Part shown: piece after piece, positions 1 through 8,493 of the stretch
Numbering within the stretch: position 1 is the first letter of the stretch
How the letters are laid out: each line of letters begins with the position of its first letter
Source: Gammaproteobacteria bacterium
GTDB taxonomy: Bacteria > Pseudomonadota > Gammaproteobacteria > Pseudomonadales > Moraxellaceae
Reading direction: 5' to 3'
Assembly: GCA_028868515.1 (NCBI GenBank)
Contig: JAGWUI010000002.1
Location: forward strand, 110,388 to 174,387
Length of the DNA: 64,000 nucleotides
Notes under the pieces: generated by a model
Databases searched by the model: none
What the model was told of the DNA's origin: nothing
The model's input: the letters and a program-made list of their open reading frames with translations, nothing else
Program-made: the position numbers and the translations under genes

Positions 1-399
1 CCTGCTGCGGCATTATTGATCTCTCCATTTGTTGATATGACATTGTGCGCAGACTCATTTAAGAAGAATGCGTTACGCGACCCAATGCTGACTAAGGAAA
101 TATTAAAACGTGGCGCAGATGCATATCGTGGCGATATTCAAAGTGCAGATGCACGTGTTTCGCCAGTTTTTGCTGATTTAACTGGTTTACCTCCGATGCT
201 GATTCAAGTGGGTACTGAGGAGGTTTTATTGGATGATGCACTGCAACTCGCCAAACGTGCTGAACGCTCAGGAATTGCAGTAGATTGTCATGTCTATGAT
301 GGCATGTGGCATAACTTCCAAATGTTTAATGCTTTGCTCAAAACATCAGATCAAGCTTTGGATGAAATTGCTCAATTTATAAAAAATCATGTGAAATAA
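1..399 (+). CDS. alpha/beta hydrolase (esterase/lipase, hormone-sensitive-lipase type), 5'-truncated by window edge
   Basis: The reading frame is open from the first base, so the N-terminus, including the nucleophile Ser and the oxyanion HGG region, lies upstream. What remains is the C-terminal third of an alpha/beta-hydrolase fold-3 protein: the segment LPPMLIQVGTEEVLLDDA carries the expected catalytic Asp, and DGMWHNF carries the catalytic His. This family hydrolyses short- to medium-chain carboxyl esters; the substrate cannot be told from this fragment. An internal TTG at 16 is not a credible start. Confidence 0.8.
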   Translation, partial: PAAALLISPFVDMTLCADSFKKNALRDPMLTKEILKRGADAYRGDIQSADARVSPVFADLTGLPPMLIQVGTEEVLLDDALQLAKRAERSGIAVDCHVYDGMWHNFQMFNALLKTSDQALDEIAQFIKNHVK

Positions 400-527
400 G
401 CGTCGAATAGATGTCAGCTTGAATGCATTTGTATTTGAGCTGACATTGCCAATCTTTGGTCAATGTCCGTAAAAATTATAACAATGCTATTATATGCATG
501 ATTTGCCACTATCTTGCCGTGAGTTGT

Positions 528-1211
528 ATGTCCTCTGATTCAGCTAATTTTCCAGAATCCCCCTTTTTTTCAGAATCAAACTATTCTGTTCATTACCGAT
601 GTGATGATTTTTTAATTATTTATAAGCCGCCAGGACTGCTATCGGTGCCAGGAAAAGGCGAGCATTTGTTCGATAGCTTACTGACTCGATTACAAGCAGT
701 TGAGCCGAATATAAAACTCGTTCATCGTCTAGATCGTGACACATCAGGTTTGATGGTTTTTGCACTTAATCCAGAGGCGCAGCGCAATATTTCCAAACAG
801 TTCGAAGATCGACTCACGACAAAAATGTATCAAGCGATTTTGCTTGGAAAATTAACAGGTGAAGGCTCGATTGATGTGCCTGTACGCTATGAGCCGACGA
901 CGCCACCATTACATGTAACGGATAAATTGTATCCAAAAAAAGCATTGACGGATTGGCAAGCATTAGATATTTATGAAATTAATAATACAACGGTGACAAA
1001 AGTGTTACTGAAACCCATTACTGGACGTTCTCATCAACTTCGAGTTCATACTCAATATATCGGTCATGCGATTATTGGTGATGAGTTGTATGCTAATGAA
1101 ATTGGTCAATCTCTGATGAGCCGATTGTGTCTTCATGCTGCTGAATTAGGCTTTAATCATCCTGTCACAGGTGAACGAATGAGCTTCAATCTAGATGCTG
1201 ATTTTTGGTAA
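528..1211 (+). CDS. rluA: RluA-family pseudouridine synthase
   Basis: A 227-residue protein, close to the roughly 220 residues of E. coli RluA. It starts at a conserved-looking YKPPGLLSVPGKG segment (about residues 32-44) and has the catalytic signature HRLDRDTSG (about 66-74), whose Asp attacks the uridine. In E. coli the same subfamily modifies 23S rRNA U746 and tRNA U32. The frame is open upstream to a GTG at 456, but the ATG at 528 gives the usual family length and follows a GTGAG sequence. RluA itself is likely rather than RluC/D because the N-terminal S4 domain is absent. The exact target is inferred. Confidence 0.85.
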   Translation: MSSDSANFPESPFFSESNYSVHYRCDDFLIIYKPPGLLSVPGKGEHLFDSLLTRLQAVEPNIKLVHRLDRDTSGLMVFALNPEAQRNISKQFEDRLTTKMYQAILLGKLTGEGSIDVPVRYEPTTPPLHVTDKLYPKKALTDWQALDIYEINNTTVTKVLLKPITGRSHQLRVHTQYIGHAIIGDELYANEIGQSLMSRLCLHAAELGFNHPVTGERMSFNLDADFW

Positions 1212-1453
1212 AATTTGTTTTTGTTACATGAAACTATTTGCGTGATATATTTGGCATTCTATAGATCTAATTTTTGAAAAAATATTCGATAAAGCATGTT
1301 CAAATATGTGAAAATATGCGCTGCATATTTTGAAGTGTTTTTTTGCAAATTGTTTGCATATTGATAATATGCTTAAAACATGAGCAAATAGCGAAATATT
1401 CTCAGTTCCATTTCTATCTCATATTTTTGTTTTTCTTTGGAAATAAAAGCGTT

Positions 1454-4288
1454 ATGCAAGATTTTGCAATTGGTCAGCGGTGGTTGTCAGATACCGAATC
1501 AGAATTAGGTTTGGGCGTTCTTGTTGATGTTGATGAACGGACGATCAGTATTTTATTTCCAAAGAGTGATGAAACGCGCGTTTATGCACGAGCAAGTGCG
1601 CCGTTATCGCGAATTATTTTTGCTGCTGGTGATTCTTTAACGGATTTGGATGGTGTCGATTGGATGGTTCTATCGACTGAAGTTCATTCTGGTGTTTTGC
1701 GTTATCACTGCACACAAGTTGCAAAACCTGAAATCACAAAAACGCTCTCAGAAACCCGTCTTGCTGCTCATTTACAATTAGCGCGTCCGCTTGAACGTTT
1801 GCTTGCGAGCCAACTTGAACCTAAAGAATGGTATGACCTCCGCATTGAAGCGTTACTGACTCAATCGCGTATGGCGACAAGCCCGCTACGTGGCATGATT
1901 GGTCCACGTGTAGGATTGATTCCGCATCAGTTTTATATTGCTCATGAAGTTGGTCGCCGTCTTGCGCCGCGTGTTTTGCTGGCAGATGAAGTTGGCTTAG
2001 GGAAAACAATCGAAGCTGGTTTGATCATGCACCAGCAATTGACGACGGGTCGCAGCGAGCGAATCCTCGTGCTAGTTCCTGATTCATTGCAATATCAGTG
2101 GATGATTGAAATGCGCCGTCGTTTCAATCTGAATTTCTCGTTATTTGATCTCGAACGCACTGCATTCTTAAAAGAAAACGAACCCGAAGCCAATCCGTTT
2201 GAGACCGAAAGCTGCATCATTGCCAGCGTCGATTTGTTGCTTGACCATGAAGATCTGAAACTTCAAGCACTGCAAGCAGGTTTTGATCTTTTGGTCGTGG
2301 ATGAAGCGCATCACTTAACTTGGCATGAAGATGAAGGCGGTAATGATCGCTATGATCTCGTTGCTGAGTTTGCCAATCAAACAGCAGGTGTGTTGCTGCT
2401 CACCGCAACACCTGAACAGTTAGGTGTGGATAGTCACTTTGCGCGTTTGCGTCTGCTTGACCCTGAGCGTTTTGATACGCTGAATCATTTCTTGGAAGAA
2501 GAAGCGAATTACGCGGATACTGCAAAAGTCGCCGAAGCGCTGATGTCTGATGACATGCTAGATGAAGCACAGCATGAGGCGATTACCGCGCTGCTTGGGC
2601 ATCCTGTCGAAGATACACCAGATGCGCGCTATCGTGCGATTAGTGAATTGTTAGATCGCCATGGTACTGGACGGATTTTGTTCCGTAATACGCGTGAAGC
2701 AATTCAAGGTTTCCAAGGTCGCGATTGCTTGCCAGCACCGCTGATTGCACCAGAAGGTTGGCCAACCACGGGTAATTTGCGTAAGCAAATGTGGCCAGAA
2801 GAAGAACAACTTGATGGCGAATGGATGCAAACCGATCCCCGTGTGCCGTGGTTGTTAAACTTACTGAAAACTGAACTTAAACATCAAAAAGTATTGTTGA
2901 TTGCGCGTAGTGGTCCTGTAGTTGAATCACTTGAACTTGCGCTGCGTGTACATGGTGGTATTCGCACTGCGATGTTCCATGAAGCCATGAGCTTGCTGGA
3001 GCGTGACCAAGCGGCGGCTTATTTTGCAGATGATACTTATGGCGCACAGATTTTGCTGTGTTCTGAAATTGGTTCAGAAGGACGTAATTTCCAGTTTGCA
3101 AGTAACCTTGTTTTGTTTGATATGCCATCTAATCCAGATGTGCTGGAACAGCGTATTGGTCGTTTAGATCGTATCGGTCAGCAAAATCGTATTCAAATTC
3201 ACGTGCCATATTTAATGCAAACTGCGCAAGAGCGCATGTTCCGTTGGTATAACGATGCGTTGGATATTTTTGGTCATATTTCACCGACTGCACAGGTTCT
3301 GCAAGAAAATCATTTGGTGACGCTCAAAGAAGCATTGTTGGCACCGCTTGAATCTGAGGATGACCACAATCGTTTTGATGCATTCTTGGCACAAGTCAAT
3401 GATGAACGTTTGGACTTAGAAGCAGAATTACAATCTGGACGTGATCGTTTGCTCGAGTTCAATTCTTGTCGTCCAACCGTTGCTAATCGCATTATTCGTG
3501 CGATGCAAGATCAAGATGCAAACAACTCTTTACCTGATTTCATGCTGCGTTTCTTGTCATCGACCAATATCGAACATGATGAACAGCATGACGGTAGTTT
3601 GATCATTCATCCTTCGGCTGAAATGTTGGTGGATGGCTTAGATCTACCAGAAGATGGGATGACGGTCACATTCCATCGTGAGCAAGCATTAACGCGAGAA
3701 GATACTGAATACATGACGGTTGAACATCCGTTGATGGGTCGTATTTTTGAAATGGTGCGTACACAATCTTTTGGTAATGCCAATGTCTGTGTACTGCGTA
3801 GCTCTGTGATTCCAGCAGGAAAAATTCTGCTTGAGGCATGGTTCCGCGTCGAAGTGATTGCGCCTAAAGTTTTGAATCTTGCTGCGAGTCTGCCTCAGCA
3901 GTTGATTCGTGTCTTGATCAGTGAAAATGGTCAGGATTTGTCAGCGCGTATTAATTCAGCCATGTTGCAACCGCAGCTTCATTCACTGGATATGAATAAT
4001 GCACGTCAAGTTGTGAAGTTACGTCGTGATGTGATCGAGCAGCGTTATAAGCAAGCTGAGGAGCTTGCGAGATCACAGATCAAAGGATTTTCGGAAACTG
4101 CTCAGAAGCGTTATGGTGATCACTTACAACAAGAGTTGGATCGTTTGATTTATCTGAAAGAGCACAATCCAAGTGTCCGTGAGGATGAAATTGAACGTTT
4201 GACCAATCAACGTGCGCAAGGTTTGAAATTGCTTGAGCAGTTGTCACTTGTGCCTGATTCGATACGGATTTTGGTGGTGATGAAGTAA
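1454..4288 (+). CDS. rapA: RNA polymerase-associated ATPase RapA (HepA)
   Basis: A SWI2/SNF2-type ATPase of 944 residues (E. coli RapA has 968) that binds RNA polymerase and helps recycle it after termination. The N-terminal Tudor-like region starts MQDFAIGQRWLSD. Walker A LADEVGLGKT lies at about 176-185, the DEAH box VVDEAHH at about 282, and the motif VI arginines in QRIGRLDRIGQ at about 565. The C-terminal third matches the RapA-specific extension. The frame is open further upstream (to 1343), but that part is AT-rich and hydrophobic with no family counterpart, so the ATG at 1454 is preferred. Confidence 0.93.
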   Translation: MQDFAIGQRWLSDTESELGLGVLVDVDERTISILFPKSDETRVYARASAPLSRIIFAAGDSLTDLDGVDWMVLSTEVHSGVLRYHCTQVAKPEITKTLSETRLAAHLQLARPLERLLASQLEPKEWYDLRIEALLTQSRMATSPLRGMIGPRVGLIPHQFYIAHEVGRRLAPRVLLADEVGLGKTIEAGLIMHQQLTTGRSERILVLVPDSLQYQWMIEMRRRFNLNFSLFDLERTAFLKENEPEANPFETESCIIASVDLLLDHEDLKLQALQAGFDLLVVDEAHHLTWHEDEGGNDRYDLVAEFANQTAGVLLLTATPEQLGVDSHFARLRLLDPERFDTLNHFLEEEANYADTAKVAEALMSDDMLDEAQHEAITALLGHPVEDTPDARYRAISELLDRHGTGRILFRNTREAIQGFQGRDCLPAPLIAPEGWPTTGNLRKQMWPEEEQLDGEWMQTDPRVPWLLNLLKTELKHQKVLLIARSGPVVESLELALRVHGGIRTAMFHEAMSLLERDQAAAYFADDTYGAQILLCSEIGSEGRNFQFASNLVLFDMPSNPDVLEQRIGRLDRIGQQNRIQIHVPYLMQTAQERMFRWYNDALDIFGHISPTAQVLQENHLVTLKEALLAPLESEDDHNRFDAFLAQVNDERLDLEAELQSGRDRLLEFNSCRPTVANRIIRAMQDQDANNSLPDFMLRFLSSTNIEHDEQHDGSLIIHPSAEMLVDGLDLPEDGMTVTFHREQALTREDTEYMTVEHPLMGRIFEMVRTQSFGNANVCVLRSSVIPAGKILLEAWFRVEVIAPKVLNLAASLPQQLIRVLISENGQDLSARINSAMLQPQLHSLDMNNARQVVKLRRDVIEQRYKQAEELARSQIKGFSETAQKRYGDHLQQELDRLIYLKEHNPSVREDEIERLTNQRAQGLKLLEQLSLVPDSIRILVVMK

Positions 4289-4298
4289 GGTTTTTACT

Positions 4299-4333
4299 GC
4301 TAAGGGTTTGTGGGGCTAGCCCTTAGTCTATTT
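4299..4333 (+). terminator. possible terminator after rapA
   Basis: CTAAGGG (4300-4306) pairs with CCCTTAG (4320-4326), followed by a T-rich stretch. The loop is long (13 nt), so this is tentative. Confidence 0.4.
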
Positions 4334-4367
4334 CTATTGTTTTTGAAATAATTAAAAGGAGATTAGT

Positions 4368-4922
4368 GTGTCTTGGCATAGGGATTATGTATTTTTTACA
4401 AAAAAAAATTTACCTTTATCTATTGATTGGTCTGAAGATTTGGTGGAAAAGAATGTATTAGATGAAATGGAGTTAAATTTTCATTCAAGATCGGATGTTT
4501 TTGGAGATATTGTTCGAGATATTATTCATCATTTTGATGATTTAACAGCATTACACTTTTTTCAAGAACGAAATGAAGCAGATGTTGCAGATTCCTGTAA
4601 GGCCTATAAGGAACTCTTTGAAAAAAGACTAGTGACTTTTGATTACCAACAACAAACTCAAGTTGTTGACGCTATTAAGAAAATATTCCAATACACTAAA
4701 ACCCAACCGACAATTTTTGAAGAATGGGCTTATGAGTTTTTTAGTGATTCATTGGAAGATCAATTGCATGAGGCTGAATCTGTAACTTTAGATGATTTTA
4801 AATCTAATGATGATAATGATACGTTTGGGGCAACGATGGTTATTTTGAGGTTGATAATGGACTTATTTAATAAGTCGTTGGAGAAAAAGCAATATGTTGG
4901 TTTTTATGAGTATATTCCTTAG
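4368..4922 (+). CDS. hypothetical acidic protein, family not recognised
   Basis: The product has 184 residues and starts at a GTG with a strong AAAGGAGA ribosome site just upstream. It is acidic and rich in Phe, Asp and Glu, with no signal peptide or membrane segment. Phrases such as FEEWAYEFFSDSLEDQL and TFGATMVILRLIMDLF suggest an all-helical fold. I do not recognise the family. It sits between rapA and a broken RAYT, and its wording (many AAA, TTT and GAT codons) is more AT-rich than rapA, which fits an accessory gene. A small cytoplasmic immunity-type protein is possible, but nothing in the sequence shows this. Confidence 0.65.
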   Translation: MSWHRDYVFFTKKNLPLSIDWSEDLVEKNVLDEMELNFHSRSDVFGDIVRDIIHHFDDLTALHFFQERNEADVADSCKAYKELFEKRLVTFDYQQQTQVVDAIKKIFQYTKTQPTIFEEWAYEFFSDSLEDQLHEAESVTLDDFKSNDDNDTFGATMVILRLIMDLFNKSLEKKQYVGFYEYIP

Positions 4923-4930
4923 CAAGGCGT

Positions 4931-4952
4931 AGCGTGGGCTTTAACCCACGAC
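4931..4952. repeat. palindrome CGTGGG-N6-CCCACG (REP-like or terminator)
   Basis: Perfect 6-bp arms at 4933-4938 and 4945-4950 enclose CTTTAA, directly after the stop of the preceding gene and just before the RAYT remnant. There is no T-run, so a REP-type palindrome fits better than a terminator. Confidence 0.4.
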
Positions 4953-5002
4953 CAAGATGCATTTGAAAGCCTTTATTGCAATTTGCTAAAAAATCAAAAA
5001 AA

Positions 5003-5249
5003 ATGAAAGAGCTAGCTCAACGCAAACGGAATCGTTTATTGGGATATGACTATAGTCAGAACGGTGCATACTTTATAACCATTTGTATAAAAGACAAGCA
5101 TGAAATACTGAGGAAAATCGTAGGGGCGAACTCTGTTCGACAGAATGATGTCCCCGACATTGCTTCCTTCTGACATTGGTTTGCTCGTCATGAGAGAAAC
5201 TGAGAATTTAGCAACGACCTCTATAAATGACGTAAGTTTTTTAACCTAA
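5003..5249 (+). pseudogene. REP-associated tyrosine transposase (RAYT) remnant, frameshifted and truncated
   Basis: The first frame (5003-5173) begins RKRNRLLGYDYSQNGAYFIT, the typical N-terminus of Y1/TnpA_REP transposases, then stops. A second frame continues directly at about 5169-5249 with SDIGLLVMRETENLATT, also familiar from this family, then stops. The catalytic HUH His pair and the Tyr, which lie further on in intact proteins, are missing. The gene is therefore a frameshifted N-terminal half. At 5120-5139 it contains GTAGGGGCGAAC and GTTCG, the same palindrome core as the REP doublet at 17235-17305. The frameshift is read from the two frames; the family call comes from recognition. 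Confidence 0.75.
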
Positions 5250-5333
5250 AAATAGAAAATGAAATAAAAAGTGGATATTCATCTCAAATCAGATCACTAT
5301 ATTTAAAACATTATTTTGTGATCCAAGGATTGG

Positions 5334-6008
5334 GTGAGTGTTATGTTAGGAATTCCTCTTGCGTTGTTTTTCGCCAACGGTGTGGAGTGGTACACACACA
5401 AGTATGCTTTACACGGTAAGCCACAAGCTGGCGGAGGGCGTAAGTCTCCAGATGAGAAGCGCATGAAAAACCATTGGGCGCATCATCGCCGCACTCGTTT
5501 AAATCAATATTATGATCATGAGCTTTATCTGCATCCTATGGAAAATGATGCAGGTCGCTTAGAGATTAGAGGCGTGGTACTTTTGGCTGGTTTAACCACT
5601 TTTGTATTTCCTGTAGCGCCTTTATTTACGCTGACTTCTTATTATTGTGGTTGGAATTATTATCGCACTCATCGGAAATCACACCTTGATCCAGAGTGGG
5701 GTAAAAAGACAATTCCTTGGCATTACGATCATCATATGAATACGAATCAGGATGCGAATTGGTGTGTTACCAAGCCTTGGTTTGACTATATTATGGGTAC
5801 ACGCATTATTTCATCGAGTGATTTACAAGAGTCAAATCCACTGGGCATTAAATTACCTAAAAAGATTGAAGATAAGCTTAATGCACTTGCACGTCGCTAT
5901 GCTCCTGATACCTTTGCTAAAGTTGATGCCAATATGATGGCGGAGCAAGTGAAACGTGAAAATGGGTTAGAAAATATGATGCCTGTATTTGCTGATACGC
6001 CTGCATAA
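5334..6008 (+). CDS. fatty acid hydroxylase / sterol desaturase superfamily protein
   Basis: A 224-residue protein with the histidine clusters of the membrane di-iron hydroxylase superfamily: EWYTHKYALHG (HX4H, about 18-28), NHWAHH (about 46-51) and HYDHH (about 130-134). Hydrophobic stretches occur at the N-terminus and around residues 80-110. Family members hydroxylate or desaturate lipid chains, sterols or carotenoids; the substrate is unknown. The start is GTG 5334 or ATG 5343; an in-frame stop at 5319 limits the N-terminus. It lies 33 bp before the DUF2804 gene and is probably co-transcribed with it. Confidence 0.78.
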   Translation: MSVMLGIPLALFFANGVEWYTHKYALHGKPQAGGGRKSPDEKRMKNHWAHHRRTRLNQYYDHELYLHPMENDAGRLEIRGVVLLAGLTTFVFPVAPLFTLTSYYCGWNYYRTHRKSHLDPEWGKKTIPWHYDHHMNTNQDANWCVTKPWFDYIMGTRIISSSDLQESNPLGIKLPKKIEDKLNALARRYAPDTFAKVDANMMAEQVKRENGLENMMPVFADTPA

Positions 6009-6041
6009 ATTCAGATTAATGATTTGTATAGAGAGTTTTAA

Positions 6042-7070
6042 ATGGTTACGCCTTTAATTGTAAATGGTCAGCCACGTTATGGCCGTTTTGAGTCAACGCC
6101 GTCCGTGATTAATGTGGATGATTTTGAGCTTGTATCACCGTTTAATAAGCCATTACGAGGGATTCAGGCTGCGTTGAAACGTAAGCTGGGTTTTAAGTCT
6201 TTTCAGTTTGTCGGTATTAATAACCAAGATGTAATGATTGGCCTAGCCGTTGTCAATTTAGGCTGGGTTGGGAATGGTTTTTTTTATATCTACAATAAAA
6301 GAACGAACAAGGTTCAGGAAATCTCAGCGTTACAGCCTCTTGCGTATCAAACAAAAATTGAGAATCCAGCTGATTTAGCGCATTGCGTGTTTGAAAAGGG
6401 TAGTTTCAAGATTGAGATTATTCGTGCTGATCAAAAGCGCGTTGTGAAGGTAACTCAGGGAAATCAATGCTTATTAGATGCAACGATTGATATTTCTCAA
6501 GTTGAGCCACTTGCTTTATGTAACCCAACAGGTGCGACAGGTTGGACATATACGCAGAAACAAACAGCAGAAGAGGTGCGTGGATACTACCTACATCAAG
6601 GCCAGCGTGTTGAGATTTCACCTGAGTCTGGCTATCTGGCAGCCACTGATGATAGTTGTGGTTTTTTAAATTACCGCACGTCATGGCATTGGCTCAGTGT
6701 GTCAGCAACAATTGCGAGTGGTCAGCGTGTCGGGCTTAATTTTGCGATGGGTGTGAACCAAGGATTTGGTACTGAAAATGCGCTTTGGATTGATGGAAAG
6801 ATTTTTGAAATTCCACCAGTCATGTTTACTTTAGTTGAAGGTGATCAGACCGAAAATAGTTCAACTTGGCATGTTTATTCGGCGGATCATTCGGTGGATC
6901 TGAGTGTCGAAACGGGTTGGTGTCGCCAAGAGTCATTGAATTTAGGATTAGTGGCCAGTCATTTTAATCAGTGGGTATCTAAGGTTTCTGGTCGAATAAA
7001 ATGTGAGTCAGATACGATCGAATTTGACGGTGAATTAGGCTTGTTGGAAAAGCATTTTGCCAAATGGTAA
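6042..7070 (+). CDS. DUF2804 family protein
   Basis: A 342-residue protein. The C-terminal half contains WHWLSVSATIASGQRVGLNFAMG followed by TENALWIDGK, a pattern I associate with DUF2804, a family of unknown function with a predicted beta-rich fold. No signal peptide is evident. It follows the hydroxylase-like gene closely and is convergent with an AraC regulator. A lipid-related role is suggested only by the neighbour. Confidence 0.7.
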   Translation: MVTPLIVNGQPRYGRFESTPSVINVDDFELVSPFNKPLRGIQAALKRKLGFKSFQFVGINNQDVMIGLAVVNLGWVGNGFFYIYNKRTNKVQEISALQPLAYQTKIENPADLAHCVFEKGSFKIEIIRADQKRVVKVTQGNQCLLDATIDISQVEPLALCNPTGATGWTYTQKQTAEEVRGYYLHQGQRVEISPESGYLAATDDSCGFLNYRTSWHWLSVSATIASGQRVGLNFAMGVNQGFGTENALWIDGKIFEIPPVMFTLVEGDQTENSSTWHVYSADHSVDLSVETGWCRQESLNLGLVASHFNQWVSKVSGRIKCESDTIEFDGELGLLEKHFAKW

Positions 7071-7080
7071 GTGTTGGTTT

Positions 7081-7112
7081 TGGTATGAGGTTAAGATCTC
7101 ATACCATGTTTT
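7081..7112. terminator. bidirectional terminator hairpin between DUF2804 gene and AraC gene
   Basis: TGGTATGAG (7081-7089) and CTCATACCA (7098-7106) pair perfectly, followed by TGTTTT. It lies between two convergent genes. Confidence 0.65.
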
Positions 7113-7125
7113 AAACATATAAAAA

Positions 7126-8217
7126 TTAGGCGTGTTGCATTTCTATAAACTCGGTAGGAGATACGCCAGTCCAACGTCTAAAAGCCTTGGTAAAATTAGA
7201 TGAATCCGTAAATCCGAGCACAAGTGCAATTTGAGTGACGGATTCGCCACCACGCGAAAAATACTCTGTTGCTAATTTTTCGCGGACTGCATCCAATATT
7301 TGTTGATAAGTCGTGCTTTCTTCTGCCAGTTTTCGACTCAATGTACGACCGCTCATGCCTAAATTGCTCGCTGCTGATTCTAATGAAGGAAATGCACCGT
7401 AGCAGCGCAGTAAAAGTCTGCGTAAACGTTGAGGGAGTAGGCAAAGCGTGCGAGTTGGAATGTTCTCAAACAGTTTTTCTTCTGCCGATATTGCCATTTG
7501 GCGATTCGCGAGAGGGAGTTCGTAATGAGCAACTTCAGCGTCGATGATTAATCGAGTTTGAGGTTGGTTGAATCTGACAGGGCATTTAAAGTAACGTCGA
7601 TAAATATGTCCCCAAGATGGTTCAGGGTAGCTAAAATCAACGCCTAAAATTTGATGCTCATTTGCAACTAAGTGATTAAATATATTGTAAAAACTAACAG
7701 TATTTAATTCAAAAAGATATTGCGTGAGATGTGATAAATCCATGTTTGCACCAATGACAAACATGAGCTTGTTGTCTTCAGGTTGCAGATGCATTTCCAT
7801 CGGTGGAAATAGCTCTGAACAAAAACGACAAATGACTTCCATACAGTCATGTAAGGTTGGCTGAGTGATGGCAGCCATGCCCGCCATACCATGGTGGGAA
7901 ATCGTCATGAGATTGCCCATGACAAGCCCCAAGTAAGGCATTTTTAGAAGATGAATGGCTTGATCAATGAGTTGAAAACATTGTCTAGGACTAATGAGGA
8001 TATTAGTCTGGTCGGGGCTATATTCAATTCCCGCTTTACGATAACAAACTTCTAAATCAATCCCGAGAACTGCTTTAATCGTTGATTCTGCATTAAATAA
8101 ATCGTGTTTGATGCGTTTGGTTAACCAGTTGATGTCTGGAGTAATTTCTTTGCGTAGATTGAGATAGTTCTCTACATAAGCCAAAGGAATACATTTTGTA
8201 TCAAGATCTATATTCAT
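7126..8217 (-). CDS. AraC-family transcriptional regulator (copy 1)
   Basis: A 363-residue regulator with an N-terminal domain of the arabinose-binding-domain AraC type (PF12625-like) and a C-terminal AraC double helix-turn-helix. The second helix-turn-helix appears as VTQIALVLGFTDSSNFTKAFRRWTGVSPTEF. The start at 8217 (MNIDLDTKCIPL) is chosen because it aligns with the paralogue's MSIDLDTKCIPL; an in-frame ATG exists at 8232. Regulators of this class respond to small, often hydrophobic ligands. It probably controls one of the flanking lipid or efflux modules; the ligand is unknown. Confidence 0.85.
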   Translation of the reverse strand: MNIDLDTKCIPLAYVENYLNLRKEITPDINWLTKRIKHDLFNAESTIKAVLGIDLEVCYRKAGIEYSPDQTNILISPRQCFQLIDQAIHLLKMPYLGLVMGNLMTISHHGMAGMAAITQPTLHDCMEVICRFCSELFPPMEMHLQPEDNKLMFVIGANMDLSHLTQYLFELNTVSFYNIFNHLVANEHQILGVDFSYPEPSWGHIYRRYFKCPVRFNQPQTRLIIDAEVAHYELPLANRQMAISAEEKLFENIPTRTLCLLPQRLRRLLLRCYGAFPSLESAASNLGMSGRTLSRKLAEESTTYQQILDAVREKLATEYFSRGGESVTQIALVLGFTDSSNFTKAFRRWTGVSPTEFIEMQHA

Positions 8218-8493
8218 CGGTCCATCCATCATGATTGATGATTCATCGAGTACATTTCGTACTGATTTTTTTTGTTTTGGTTGATCTAGAAGTATTTACT
8301 TCACGACATCAGTTTTCTGAGTGCACAGATGTACACTATGTGGATCGAAACTTACTGAGAAGTGAAGTTGTTGTCAATCACTGTGGCTGGATTTGACCTG
8401 ATCAAGTTAAAATTGGCGAGATTTAACCGATAAGGTGAATTGATTTGGCGAAACTTTTTGTCGAGAAAGGAAGTAAGAGCAAGTAGCTCCAGT

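Noticed and set aside
1343..1453. 37-residue N-terminal extension of RapA
   Set aside because: It is a hydrophobic AT-rich stretch with no RapA counterpart; ATG 1454 fits family length.
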